NCBI GenBank assembly: GCA_030063045.1
Contig: JAQSEB010000111.1
Location: forward strand, 992,001 to 1,056,000
Direction of reading: 5' to 3'
Source: Pratylenchus scribneri
Taxonomy: Eukaryota; Nematoda; Chromadorea; Rhabditida; Pratylenchidae
DNA: 64,000 bases
The translations under genes were made by a program, and so were the position numbers. Each line of letters opens with the position of its first letter. Positions within the stretch are counted from its first letter, which is position 1. The notes below the pieces were generated by a model. The model did not search any database, had not been told where the DNA came from, and worked only from the letters and a program-made list of their open reading frames with translations. Shown here piece after piece: positions 1 through 11,200 of the stretch.

Positions 1-1
1 T

Positions 2-223
2 TTCATGATGTTGTCAACAATTTGTTCATTCACTATTGTTCTCATCTTTTGTGGGAATAATGCAACGAGAAATTCAAATTATTTGCAATATTTAATTTTA
101 TGCTATATGTCAATATTATTTATCCCATTACTCAACCCAATTGTTACCATTTTTACCAATACCCCATATCGAAAGGCCGTATTCTGTTTCCTTAAACCAC
201 ATCAAATTCAAATTGCACCGTAA
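2..223 (+). CDS. 7TM chemoreceptor-like protein, 3' end only
   Basis: This is the last exon of a seven-transmembrane receptor whose 5' part lies left of the window. The frame is open from base 2, so the methionine at 5 need not be the start. Two hydrophobic helices are visible (TM6-like around FTIVLIFCG, TM7-like around MSILFIPLLNPIVTIF). They are followed by a TPYRKAVF stretch, the usual TM7/C-tail junction of nematode Srd/Srsx-like chemoreceptors (PxLNPxxT then a YR pair). The same arrangement (PVLNPLITI then RDY) closes the receptor at 60.9-62.5 kb, so the two may be distant relatives. The tail after TM7 is about 20 residues. Such receptors sit in the plasma membrane of sensory neurons. 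The family assignment is inferred from the TM7 signature alone. Confidence 0.6.
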   Translation, partial: FMMLSTICSFTIVLIFCGNNATRNSNYLQYLILCYMSILFIPLLNPIVTIFTNTPYRKAVFCFLKPHQIQIAP

Positions 224-496
224 TAAAAGAAATTATTTTCCAATATCTCAAGATTATTTTTTTTTCGTTAATAAAAAGGTGAATTTAAAAATATATTTTT
301 ATCCTGTGAGTTTTGGCATAAAAAAAATACAAATTTATTTAACTTATTAGAGCAAAAAAGGGATTAATTTTTTTTAATGAGGGATAAGGATACGGTATTC
401 GGAAAATTCTGCTAATTTTTTGTGTTTTTTATGGAAACATAAAAACTTTGGCCAAAATACATCAATGGCTGAATCAATTCAAAATCGGCCAATTGT

Positions 497-2491
497 TCAT
501 TTGAATAGTGAATGGCTGAATTGGAGGGAATAAATTATATTTTGGAATATTGGAAATTGGAAATAAACTTGAACATAAAATTCGGAAGGGGAATTGATGA
601 ATGTTGTTGTTTCGAATTTTGCTGGCTTCAATGCCATTGCACAATTAGCCGACTCAATGCCGGATGAACCAATTTGAAATTCATAGGAATTGAAATTGTT
701 GGCCGGCAAACATTCTTCATTGATAATTGTTTGTGATTTTAATGTGTTTTCGGCACTTTTGCGAACTGCAAGAGTTTTATTCGCTGCTGAATGAGGTAAA
801 GGGCCAACGGGAACGGAGACAATGGGATTTGGAGTCTGCTTCTTCACCTTTTGAAGACAAAATTAATTAAACGTTTGGAATTAGTTTTTTTTCGGGTTCA
901 TAAACTTTGGTTTTGTATATTATTCGTCAGAGCAGATTTTTTTGAAATGAAGGGTCCCCCTCGCCCTATGGGTGATTAAGATTAAGGTTACGGATATGAG
1001 ATGATAACCTATCCCTAGATGGCCCTAACTTTTACCGGATTACCATAGGGATACTGTAATCTTTTCTATGATCATCCAAAAAATCTGTTGACGGATATCA
1101 TACAAGTATCCTAATTTTATTGGGAAGAGATTTACTCGACAAAATCGAGAATGGAATTCGTAATTTATCATTACAATAAAATTTGAAAGATGAGTGAAAA
1201 AATTTTGACTATATTATTTATTCTAAAAGTGTTGAATTTTGAATAGAGAATAATCCAAAATTTTTCCCGTTTTTATCGAATAATATACACTCTTGTTTCC
1301 ATTTCATTCCATTTTATTTTTTCATTGTTGGAATACCTTCGATATTTGAGCATAATGTTTGGTCAAAAGTTTGAGCCGATTTTGTTCCAATCTTTCAATG
1401 AATTTGTCCATTTCATTTGTTTTATTCACACTGACGAGCGATGGATCCATTCCCATTAACAAGCATTTGTCCATTCGACAGCCTCGGCATCGATCACCTT
1501 TATTTAATATACAAAATAATTCATCAATATTTTACTAAGTTTCGAAAGTTCTTTTAAAATTTTCTAGAATGTCTGCATTCCTAATCCTAACACAAGCACA
1601 GTAAGCTTTGGTATGAATGAAGGGTACTTACCGGTTATTTTTCTTCGGATTTTGATCACCCTAATATCACCTCATTTTTTAATTAGTCAATGGAATTGGT
1701 ACAGATATACGCTAGATGTGAAATATGATCATCTTAATGTTTAGGCTTACAAAAATTTTCCCTAATTTTGATACTGAGAATCTTCTTGGGCTTTGGGGAT
1801 GTTAAAAATCGGGAAGCAAATAACCAACAAGTACCTAATACAATTAGCAATTGGGACTTACAAGAATTAGTAATAATTTTGGTTTGTTTTAGGATGAGTT
1901 GAAATTTAAAATTAAATCTCTGGGAATGATTTAAATTAAAAAACAATCCTAATTATTTTTCAATTCTCCAATTAAAAAAATAATTAAAATAAATGCTTCT
2001 CCATTATTAAAAGGATTTTGATGATTGACAAAATAATAGATTATCAATTTATATTTGAATTTGAATGGCTTATTTCGAATAAATGGATGCCACTTTCCAG
2101 CAATTCAATTTAAAAACAATGATTTATTTGTGAATTGAGCCACTCATTTATATTCCCTCTTTTCAATCAAAACCTTTTTCAACATTGCATTGTCTCGTTT
2201 TCCAACAAATGAACATTTTCTGCTTAACAATGCTTCGACGGAAGAATTGTTTGCATCCTTTAATATAAAATTGGCAATTCTCTCTAATCCACCATATTCC
2301 CAATTCCCACCTTCACAACTTTGCACCCCATAATAATGGTAAAGGCTGTCTTGGGCACAAATTGCGCATTTCGCAAATTGTTTTTGCCTTTTTGCCACCG
2401 TCTCCTCTTTTGGGGATGAATCTTTTGGTTCCTCATTGGCAACTGTGCCAGATTCGTCAGCTCCCCCAATATTTGGTAATTTTTTCGGCAT
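497..2491 (-). CDS. Nuclear hormone receptor NHR-A, DNA-binding domain present, no LBD visible
   Basis: Predicted nuclear transcription factor. Exons: 2491-2311, 2257-2174, 1497 to about 1333, and about 838-497. All junctions are GT/AG and in phase; intron 1 is 53 bp. The first zinc finger is C-AI-C-(x13)-C-EG-C, with P-box CEGCKQFFRR. The second finger is C-x5-C-x7-C-x2-C, then MDKCLLMGMDP. The x7 spacing is two shorter than the usual x9 and is shared with the neighbour at 3.8-6.4 kb. The DNA-binding domain (DBD) and the helix after it are clearly paralogous to that neighbour. The last exon is a Ser/Asn/Pro-rich hinge-like stretch that runs to a stop without helical LBD sequence. The 835 bp before the next coding sequence on the left leaves no room for one. 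Either this is a DBD-only receptor or the 3' end was lost. An inverted-repeat element sits in the intron between 838 and 1333. Confidence 0.75.
915..1113. mobile_element. MITE family N, copy A (intron of NHR-A)
   Basis: Short non-coding element with imperfect inverted ends: GTCAGAGCAGATTTTTTTG near 926, and the complement of CAAAAAATCTGTTGACGG near 1078-1094. The core contains GATTAAGATTAAGGTTACGG, GAGATGATAACCTATCCCTA and GGCCCTAAC. The same core order recurs in copies B-F. No protein is encoded, so any mobility would need a transposase in trans. Confidence 0.65.
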
Positions 2492-3766
2492 TTTCTGGCC
2501 AATATTTTTGGAGAGCTTTTTTCCTTTCCGACTAAAATTTTTTATTTAGTTGGCAACGGCTAAATATTGATTTTAAGCATATTATGCCAATGCCAATATT
2601 AATTTACAAAATTGTACAAAAACAGATTCATCCCAGCTTTTTGTATTTTGATTTTTGGCTTTAATTGTTAAAAGAAGAGTAAAAGGAAATTGTTATCTTT
2701 CTTCGAACTAATTCTCATCTTTCGTACCTTTTTGTACTAAATAATAATTTCCGTACCTATTTTGGACTAATTTGTTTATGAGATTATAAATTATTTCTGC
2801 GGTAATATGAATGGATTCCGCGGAAATTTTGATTACTTTGCTTACAATGCCTAAAATAATTGATGATAATTTTATAATAAATAAATTACTAATAAATTAA
2901 GAATGAAAAAAGAAGGAGGGGAAAAAGGTAAAATAAATATATGCCACAGCTCAATCCATCTCAAACAATCGAGAATTAAATAATCAGGTTCATTTCCAGT
3001 TGATTTCATACCTATAATATCCTTTTATCTCTTCTTCATAAATGATTTTCGAACAACCAACAAATGAGCGATCTGAAATTGCCCTTACCGTACCTAATTG
3101 TTGATTCTTGTTGATTTCAGAACATTGCTTATTAAATGATGAGAGAAAACAAAAAAGAATAGATAGGAAATTTCGCTGCCAAATAAAAAGAATTTAAAAT
3201 TTTTTGAATAATTTAATTAAATTTGAACCAGAAAAATTCTTTAATAAATATCAGCTGGTTAAGATATGGTTCCGCGGATTTCTTTGGATTTGAGCTTATT
3301 AGTACTTAAACTGTAATGGAAGTGCTGGGATGAATCTTTAATTGGTGTCCAATAATTAAAGTCGATTGTCCCTTTTATTCCTATCCCGTTCATTGGGCCA
3401 CTGTGACTTACTTATTAGGCCACCGCCGAAGGCCCTAGCCGAGAGCCTAGGACCCATCTCTTGCCCCAAACAACTTTTAGATCCCTAGCCCTAGATTCCT
3501 AGATTAGGGCTAATAACCTCCCCTGGTTAAAATTAATGAAAAAACAATATTACAAGACCGGAAAATTTTATCAGCTCATTATCTTTCAGTAAATATTCGG
3601 CATTTTCGATGAAGAAATTCTGATTAGAATCTCTTATTTAAGGATGAATTTAAATCCATTCGATTTTTATAATTTTTTATGCAAAATTCAATTCATAAAA
3701 TATAAAAAAATAAATAAATATTTATTTTTACAAATTAAAATAATATAATAAATATTCTTCTCCTTT
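2492..3766. other. Intergenic region between two NHR genes
   Basis: About 1.27 kb of AT-rich DNA between the start of NHR-A and the stop of NHR-B. No convincing exon is visible on either strand. It should hold the NHR-A promoter, but no box can be singled out. Its one distinctive part is the GC-richer repeat at 3385-3530. Confidence 0.5.
3385..3530. repeat. GC-richer dispersed repeat, copy 1
   Basis: A patch rich in CCTAG motifs, starting near CGTTCATTGGGCCACTG and ending near AGATTAGGGCTAATAACC. It matches 35089-35215 in order: the GGGCCACTG start, GAGCCTA, GGACCC, CTCxxGCCC, CAAAC, TTAG and a final (A)GACTAATA/GGCTAATA. It looks like a degenerate transposable-element fragment; no ends were defined. 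Confidence 0.5.
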
Positions 3767-6403
3767 TTATAGATTCTTGAGTTTTGTTTGATCAAAAAGT
3801 TTTGGGAAAATTTTGACATCATCAAATGCGTGAATAACCCTCTTATATGTGGACAATAAATGGACTCGATAATCATAATGGAATGCTTGGGCCAACAATT
3901 CAATGGCAATTGCATATTTTTGCGAGCCACTGACATGTCCATATTTCAATTGCAACAAATCCAACAATGCTTTGGAATGTCGAACTGACTCATCGTAGAG
4001 CAATTCTCGGGCAGATGAAGAGAGGTTTGGGGCTGCTGAATAAAAAAAAGGATTATTTAGGCATCGAATCGGTTTTTCTATTATTGAAATCATGAAATTT
4101 TTTAATTTATTTTTATATAAATCAGTGATATTTATGATCAAAATGGGCACTTGGCGGTTATCCCCGGACATGAAGGGACCCAGGTAATTAAGATTAGGGT
4201 AATTAGGGGTTACCGGAGATGATAACTTATCCTTAAACTTAAACTGACCCTACCCTATAGCAGATGACCTATGTAGGTTGCCGTAACCTTTCCCAATGAC
4301 CCAGAAAAATCTGCCCGGAGATAATCGAGAAGTACCCAAAAAGTGTATAACTATCTAAAAATGAATTTTTCCACTTTTTTTTGCTTTGTGAATTAAATAA
4401 TAATTTTTAAATAATTTGTTAGAAAATACTAAATATTTTAAAGAAATTTTATTTAATTAATTCATTAATTATATTTTTGTATATTTTATGTTTTTCAAAT
4501 TTCTACTTGAACTGGAGAAGAGAATGGCCAAAAGCATAACGAATTCCTCTCTGCCAATGTTGGCCTTCTTGAATGCTTCCATTGTTTCTGATAACATTTG
4601 TTTGCTCAATGCCATTATCCTTTAAAAATAATAAGTAATTCCATTAATATTTTTGTTTATTCCTCCTCACTTGTTATCATTTCCAATTTGACTTTGTCCA
4701 AACATTGAAATGTTCGCAAATTCATTGTTTTGGCCCAAATTGCCCATTAAAAATGAATAAAATGCATTGAAAAACATTGTGACTGGGCCAATGATATGCC
4801 GGAGGAGTAAAATCTTCAAAAAGAATGAACAATTAAATGTCAATTTAACAATAAAATTCCCACCTGATCTTCGGTTTGAAGTTTACAAAAAAATGGCATC
4901 GTTTTTGCCATTTCAATGCACAACAATCTGTCCTTCGATACACTGTTTATTTGTTCAAAACTGATGTCATTTGCCTTTTCCAAATTGATGTTCGAATGGT
5001 TTATGTCCTAAAAAAATAAATTAAATATTATTTTAAATATTTTTGTAATTTTACCGTAGTGAAATTTCCGGTGGATTGATTCAATAAATTTTTGTTGTCT
5101 TTCAAAAAAATGTCCAAATCCGGGTTCCTTTCAATAAATGCACTCGACAAATCCAAATTGGAAAACCAAATTTTCTTCAAGCAATTTTCCATTGTCATTA
5201 AGGAATCCAACATTTTGAATGAAATGGACGGTGGCGAATTTGCCATCGGTGGAATGGATGAAATTTGCTGAATTTGAATAAAACTGAATGATAAATAAAT
5301 AATAAAAAGTACTTAGAGGTTATCCGGTTGTAAATGATTTTGAAATAAAAGATACCCTTTATATATGTGATTAGGATTAGTGTTGCGGAATACGGATTCG
5401 TGAGATGATAACCTATCTCTAAATGACCCTAACCCTATACCGGATGACCCATGATTGTTATTGTTAACTTATCCTAGTTGACTCAAAAAAATCTAGACTA
5501 CCATAATAAATGGCTTACCGGAAAAGCAGAAGAAGTGGCCGGAATTGTTGGAATTGGTTGTAAAATGGAAGCAGAGGAACAAGCGGCTGCAATTTCGCCT
5601 GCTACTGAATTAGTCATCAAATTTGTTGAAAAATTTTGGGCAGAGGAAATTGGGACCGTCGGTGATTGTTGGCCCTGAATTTAATATTATTTATTGGTTT
5701 GATTTGTAAATTATTTTACCTGTAATTTTGGAGAAAATGATGAATGGATTTTCTCCAATTCATTGACTTCATTCCGAATTTGTTCCAATTTTCCCATTCG
5801 ATGTTCATCAATCAGGCAAAGTCGCCTTTTTTCCAATAATTCAATGAATTTTTCCAATTGCACTGATTTTCGGATGTTCACCATTTTCGGGTCCATTCCC
5901 ATCAAAAGACATTTGTCCAATCGGCAACTTCGGCATCGTTCACCTGAAATTATTGATTTTAAATTTATTTCCGGAGGAAAGATCAAAAAAAATTTTAAAA
6001 AATTTTTGAATTATTTTTTATTTGTTATTAAAATAGTTGAATTTGCCCACCTGTTTCGATGCTGCATTTTTGTGTTTTCCAACATTTCAAATCCTTTTGC
6101 TTGACAATTATTCGCCGAAAGAATTGTTTGCATCCTGAAAATATGCAAATATTCCAAATAATTCTCATTTCATTATTTTGTCCTACCTTCACAACTTTGC
6201 ACTCCATAATAATGGTAAATGCTGTCGGCTGCACAAATTTCACATCGAAATAACATTTTTGGGCTTTTTGCTTTCATTACTCCCAAATTATTGTTTGACT
6301 TTTTCTTGCAATTCTTTGGACAATCCTCATTGTTGTTATTGTTGTTCATTTTTGTTGGTTTTTGTTGTTCAACAAAGTCCACATCCATGTTGAGGGGATC
6401 CAT
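3767..6403 (-). CDS. Nuclear hormone receptor NHR-B with DBD and LBD
   Basis: Predicted ligand-regulated transcription factor. Exon 1 (6403 to about 6187) starts MDPLNMDVDF, has an Asn run, then finger 1 as C-EI-C-(x13)-C-EG-C. The next exon carries GCKQFFRRIIVKQK and CWKTQKC; the third begins GERCRSCRLDKCLLMGMDP near 5945. Hinge exons lie near 5780-5715 and 5678-5511 (Ser/Thr/Ala-rich). LBD exons follow at about 5280-5055, 5008-4870, 4810-4680, 4620-4500 and 4036-3767. The last contains ARELLYDESVRHSKALLDL and ends near helix 12 with KLFDQTKLKNL. Finger 2 has x7 rather than x9 between its second and third cysteines, as in NHR-A, and the two DBDs are close paralogs. Family N elements sit in two introns (4148-4334 and 5309-5501). 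The ligand is unknown. Inner LBD junctions are approximate. Confidence 0.8.
4148..4334. mobile_element. MITE family N, copy B (intron of NHR-B)
   Basis: Inverted ends: CACTTGGCGGTTATCCCCGG on the left and the complement of CCGGAGATAATCGAGAAGT on the right. The core keeps the family order GGGACCC, AATTAAGATTAGGG, TTACCGGAGATGATAACTTA, TGACCCTACCCTATAG, then AATGACCCAGAAAAATCTG. Confidence 0.7.
5309..5501. mobile_element. MITE family N, copy C (intron of NHR-B)
   Basis: Left end AGTACTTAGAGGTTATCCGG. The core has GTGATTAGGATTAGTG, TGAGATGATAACCTATCTCT, GACCCTAACCCTATACCGG and GACCCATG. The right end has GTTGACTCAAAAAAATCTAG. The right terminus is less well matched to the left than in the other copies. 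Confidence 0.65.
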
Positions 6404-7635
6404 TTTGTAAATTTATTTAATCTAAAAAATAATAAAAATAATTGAACATATTTTTATATAATAATCAATTGCGATAAAATTTTCTCGAATTTCTTGTCAA
6501 AAGGAAGATTCTGTGTTTGAATGAAATTATAAAAATTTAAAATAGATTGAATCAAAAATAGAAAATCATACTCCCAGAGTTCGAATAATAATTCTGATCA
6601 CTATTCAATCTCAGTTCGGTTTTGTATACCTTGGATGGGGAAAAATCGCAGATCGGATGAATTTTATATGATTTCATTTTTGGTTTGGATCAGAAAATCA
6701 ACCCAAAATTGGTACTTTCTAGATATTCCTTTTAATTTTGTCCATTTTCATTCTATTTGGATCTAAAGAAAACAAACAAGGAAGTGGATTTTCCTCTGAT
6801 TATTTTGTTTAGAAAGTTGAATAAGAATGTATCAAATTTTATAAAAAAATAAAATGCTCAATATAGAGAGAAGAATTTCTAAAATTGTTCAAATTATAAA
6901 ATGATAATTTGGGTGGGATATAATAAAGCTAATTGATGATTTAATGTACGGTTGAACTATTCAAAACAACTGAATAAATATATACGGTTCATTATGAATT
7001 GTACTTCTTTTTAATTATACTAAATATATTAAAATTTTAAAATTATGCAAATTTGTGTTTGGTGAATAAAAGCCAAAAAGTCAAAAATGACAAAAAATGC
7101 TGCAAAATTAAATTTATGCAAATTTTTCCGTAATATTATTAGGGGAAATTTATTAATATTTAAGTCTATAAAAATGGATTTGAGGGAATGGATGAGGGAC
7201 TTGGTATAGATTACAGAATATGAATTATTTTGAAGTTAAAATTTATTTTTGTTAATCAAATTTCCAAAGTTTGGAATGAGAACTATTTTACTTTTTGATC
7301 CAATTAATTAAATATTAATATTATTTATTTCCAATTTTCACAAAAAATATTACGGAATGCCGAAAAATATCATTTATAATTGACTAAAAAAATTTAAATA
7401 AGCTCTTAAATTTCTCAATTGCCATATTTAGTGTTGTCCCGCCTCCGACGGTATGGAAAAACTGGTTTCGGTTCGGTACCCTTTTAATATGATCAAAAAG
7501 AACGCATTTTTGTGAATGACTTTTTCCTATGGAATAATTCCCCCTAATTTTGGTTGTGCCTTCCTCATTTAATTTGCTGGGGGAAATTAAATAAAATTAC
7601 GATGGAGGGAGAGGCGGCTAAAATAATAAAAGAAA

Positions 7636-7654
7636 GGGGGGGGGGGGGGGGGGG
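7636..7654 (+). repeat. G homopolymer, 19 bases
   Basis: Uninterrupted run of 19 G in an otherwise AT-rich region, preceded by AGAAA and followed by AAGGAAG. Long G-tracts are known in nematode genomes and in C. elegans need the DOG-1/FANCJ helicase for stability. The length may also be affected by sequencing error. Confidence 0.9.
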
Positions 7655-8900
7655 AAGGAAGAATGAATAAAAGAAACGCCCCTCTGCCGCTGCTGCTTTT
7701 ATGAGTGAATTGGAATGAGAATATATTGCTCTCTCGATGAGATCAACCAACCAAATAGATCAACCGAAACTAAAAATTTTATAGTTTTTCTTTGTATTTC
7801 CCACTGTAAATGCGCAAATAGTACAAATCCGCGGCGGCTCATTCAATTTTAGAGGGGCGAGAAATGTTTGTAAAAAAGTTTTCACAGTACAGAATGAAAT
7901 GAATATGAGAGAAAAAAATGGAAAGAGAATTTTAAAAGTTCTTTTACAGGAATTAAGGTTACTGAAACTGTTTTTAAAGTGCAAATTTAAACGGAATTGT
8001 GGGAAAAAAGTCAAAAAAGTAAATAACTAAGATATCTTTTTTAATACGGTATATTTTTGACAATTTAAAATTTATGGATGGGATTTTTGATTTAATTGGT
8101 TTCGAGTGAGAAGATCTTTTAATCTAGCTAATTAAATGTTAAAGTAGGTAATTGGACTCTAAAATTAAAAGTTTCAGAAAATCGATGAAATTTAAAAACA
8201 AATTTAAAATTTTTACTCCTTAAAATTGAAAATAAGAGAAATCAAAACCAAAATGCGATTTTAAAATAAGAAACCGGATTTTAAAACCGCTAGCCTTTTA
8301 AAAATCGTCTTTTGACTACTCTACTCAAAGAATTATGTGGTGGATATTCAAAAAATAATCGTATAGGTAAACCCATGGTTTTTTGAATGATTTGTTAAGT
8401 AAATATTCTTTTTTAATAATTTATTTAAATGAAATGATTTTCCGAAAGATTAAATTTAATATATATGTTGCTTAAAATTTTCTATGAAATCATTTGATTT
8501 CGGATGATCTTAAATACATAAACGGAATATTTTCTTTTTTATATAATGATTTGTGATATTACCGTTGGTTATAATTGAATATTGAAGGAAATGAAAGGAC
8601 GGCATTAAAAATGTTAAATAAAAAATTCAAAAATAATTTTACTGTAACATTCTCAATTAAAATTTGTCTTATTTTGTTTGTAACAAAGTTTTTGTCCCGA
8701 AAAATTGTTGGCTTAAAATTATATTTGCGAACAAATTAACGGTGAAAAATAATAAAAAATGGGGCAAATGAAAGGAGCTGAATTGAATTTTGGGCAAATA
8801 TTTATTACGGCAAAAGCCGAAACTGTAATAAACCAAACATCAACCGTGTCGTAAAATGTACTGGTGAACTCTAGTAAACGGAATAATTATAGCCAATGGA

Positions 8901-8918
8901 GGGGGGGGGGGGGGGGGG
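8901..8918 (+). repeat. G homopolymer, 18 bases
   Basis: Second uninterrupted G run, after AGCCAATGGA and before AATGGAGGG, about 1.25 kb from the first and on the same strand. Confidence 0.9.
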
Positions 8919-9141
8919 AATGGAGGGAAAAGAACGCTTTCCCGCCAGCTGCCCGGCTGGTTTGTCCCATTTCGAGAGGAGGAGAATGGAAGGGAAAAAT
9001 GAGAGGGGAAAAATAGAATGAACGGGGGAATGGAGGAGGAAAGTGGCCACAGTGAGCAGCCGTACACACTATAAGTTCATTCTACACGTTCACAGTTCAC
9101 CAGTACGTGAAATAAATTGAAGGGGGGAATGGGCCAAAATG

Positions 9142-9170
9142 ATGGGAGGGAGAGGAGGGGGGGAGGGGGG
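9142..9170 (+). other. G-quadruplex-type motif
   Basis: Contains four or more runs of three to seven G separated by one to three bases (GGGAGGGAGAGGAGGG, then further G runs). This fits the G3+N1-7 quadruplex consensus on the + strand. It lies 220 bases past the second G homopolymer. Confidence 0.7.
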
Positions 9171-10904
9171 CAGGTGGCAGAAAATAAAGGCAAAAAGGAC
9201 ACTTTTGATGTGAAGAAGGGAGTGGAATGAGGGAAGGCAAACCGTACAATTTTTAAGATCAGTTGTGTAAAATACAAATATGTACAGTGTACAGGAAAAA
9301 TGACAAAATAAAATTAATTGAAAAATAAAAAGTGCAATTAAGCAAATTAATGAAAATATTATTTTTTGAATAAATATTCGGTTTTCAAATTTCAGATGCT
9401 TTTCTATAGATTTTCATGTTTTTGGAATTTGTACATTCTAGGAGTAATTTTTCATGGATTGTCCTTTTTCCAAAATGTGTTCGAGGTCGTGCAGAAACTG
9501 GTTCAGAAAAAGGTTTGGAATAGTTAAACTTTTTCCACTGTCCTAAATCCAAAAATAAATGTTCCTTGACCCTAATAAGTTAAAGTGTTTGTATAAATAT
9601 TTCGTCGAAATTTAATTGGAATCGGGAATTTTCCAAACGGAATGAGTCAAAAAGGCAAAGAAAATGCGCGGAATTGGTATACATTTTTAATAATCCTTTG
9701 GTTAGTGAAAAAACAGAAATGGGGAAAATGGCCACGCAAGGATTACGGACTGATGTTGATGGGGAAATTGACCAAAAAGTACGGAAAACGGTAAACAAAA
9801 TGGCTTAAAATAGGAAAGATAGAGAATGAAGGGAAGAGAAGTGAAGAGGAAGGAAAAGCTTTTGGAATTAGGGGCGAGAGGTCGAACCTTCAAACCGAGC
9901 GAACAAACCGAACCAATGACCACACACCCAGTCCAAGGTACGCTAATAAATAAAAAGGACGGAATTCGGAATGGAAAGTGGGGGATTACGGATGGAGCAA
10001 AGTAAAAATAGCAATCGAGTCGAGATTCGAGAGTGGGATTTGGGGGGAACCTCAGAGTAATATTTTGGGTGGAAATGAAAAAGGAAATTCAAAATCGAAT
10101 ATAATTCAGCAGATAAAAAGTGTACCAAAAGAAGCATTCCGATCAAAGTTATCAATCACATCGTCTTCCTTGTTGGTTGGCTCTTTTAGTATTCGTAATA
10201 AAAGTGAATTTTTATTTATGAAATAGATATGATAGTCGTTGGTCGCCCATTATTATCAGTTTTGTGACTAATTTGATAGAAATTTAATACAAAATAAAAA
10301 CGAAAATTACAACTGGCCCAACCATATTTAATTCCACAATTAATCCCCCAATTCAGCCTTTACATTTAGGTATTTCAAAAGGAAATTCAATGAAGCGAAA
10401 GACAAATAAACAGCAAAATGGAAAAATCTTCATCAAATTAAAAATGTACCGAAAATACAAAGTTCTTGATGATAAAAAGTTTTTATTGTATTTGAAATAT
10501 TCAACAGAGAAAACAAATTTTCTATTTAATAATATTTTGTCCATATTCCGATTTTTGATATATCGTTCACTTTTTATTTTACTTAAGCTGTAAAATCAAT
10601 ATTGGGCCACAGAATCAAGGATAGAGTTTTGCCTTTTTGGATTTTGGCCAATCGCTGATGTCAGCTGCCACGCACCCAAATTCTCTCTTTCTCTAATTTT
10701 AATTTGTATTAATAAAAATTCGAAGCTAATTATTATAGAATTGTTAGGATAATATATTTGAATGGTAAAAGATATCCAAAAGTTGGCTTTGCTTTTTTAA
10801 TTAACATTAACCAAATCTTCACAAATCTAATAATTTATACCGTTTTGTGAATACCAAATATTTGCGAATATCCTACAACGAAAAAGCAAATTCTTTTGAA
10901 ATGA

Positions 10905-11080
10905 AAAGGGTTGGACAAGGCCGGTTTTTTTGAACGTGTCTAGTTTGAAAACCGGTGTTTCAGTTATCGAAAAAATGTTGGTTTCGGTTTCTTTATTTTC
11001 GATTATTTTGGGCAAATTCTTAATTTTGGTTTGAAATTTCATTAATTCTCAGATCAAAATCGACTCTGTCCTACCCTAAA
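10905..11080. repeat. AACCGG-rich short inverted-repeat element
   Basis: Begins near GGACAAGGCCGG and ends CGACTCTGTCCTACCC. The inverted GGACA...TGTCC ends and internal (A)ACCGG and GGTTTCGGTTT motifs match the better preserved copy at 21812-21980. It lies just upstream of the gene at 11.2 kb. Confidence 0.45.
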
Positions 11081-11200
11081 AAAATGTCTTAATCATGGGC
11101 CTTTATTTCCAAATGGGAGGAAATAAAATTGAGAAAATTTTCATAGTTTTAAAAGTCTTAAACAGTTGTTAAGATTTCGAAAAAATTATCACAGGAAGAA

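Larger units (their letters stand above)
6404..11200. other. Gene-poor region
   Basis: About 4.8 kb upstream of NHR-B (transcribed leftward) and of the secreted-protein gene at 11.2 kb (transcribed rightward). Open frames in it are short, overlap on both strands and lack plausible domains. It contains two long G homopolymers, a G-rich quadruplex-like run and an AACCGG-rich short inverted-repeat element. The stretch from 9.7 to 10.2 kb is somewhat less AT-rich but shows no exon-like frame. Confidence 0.5.
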
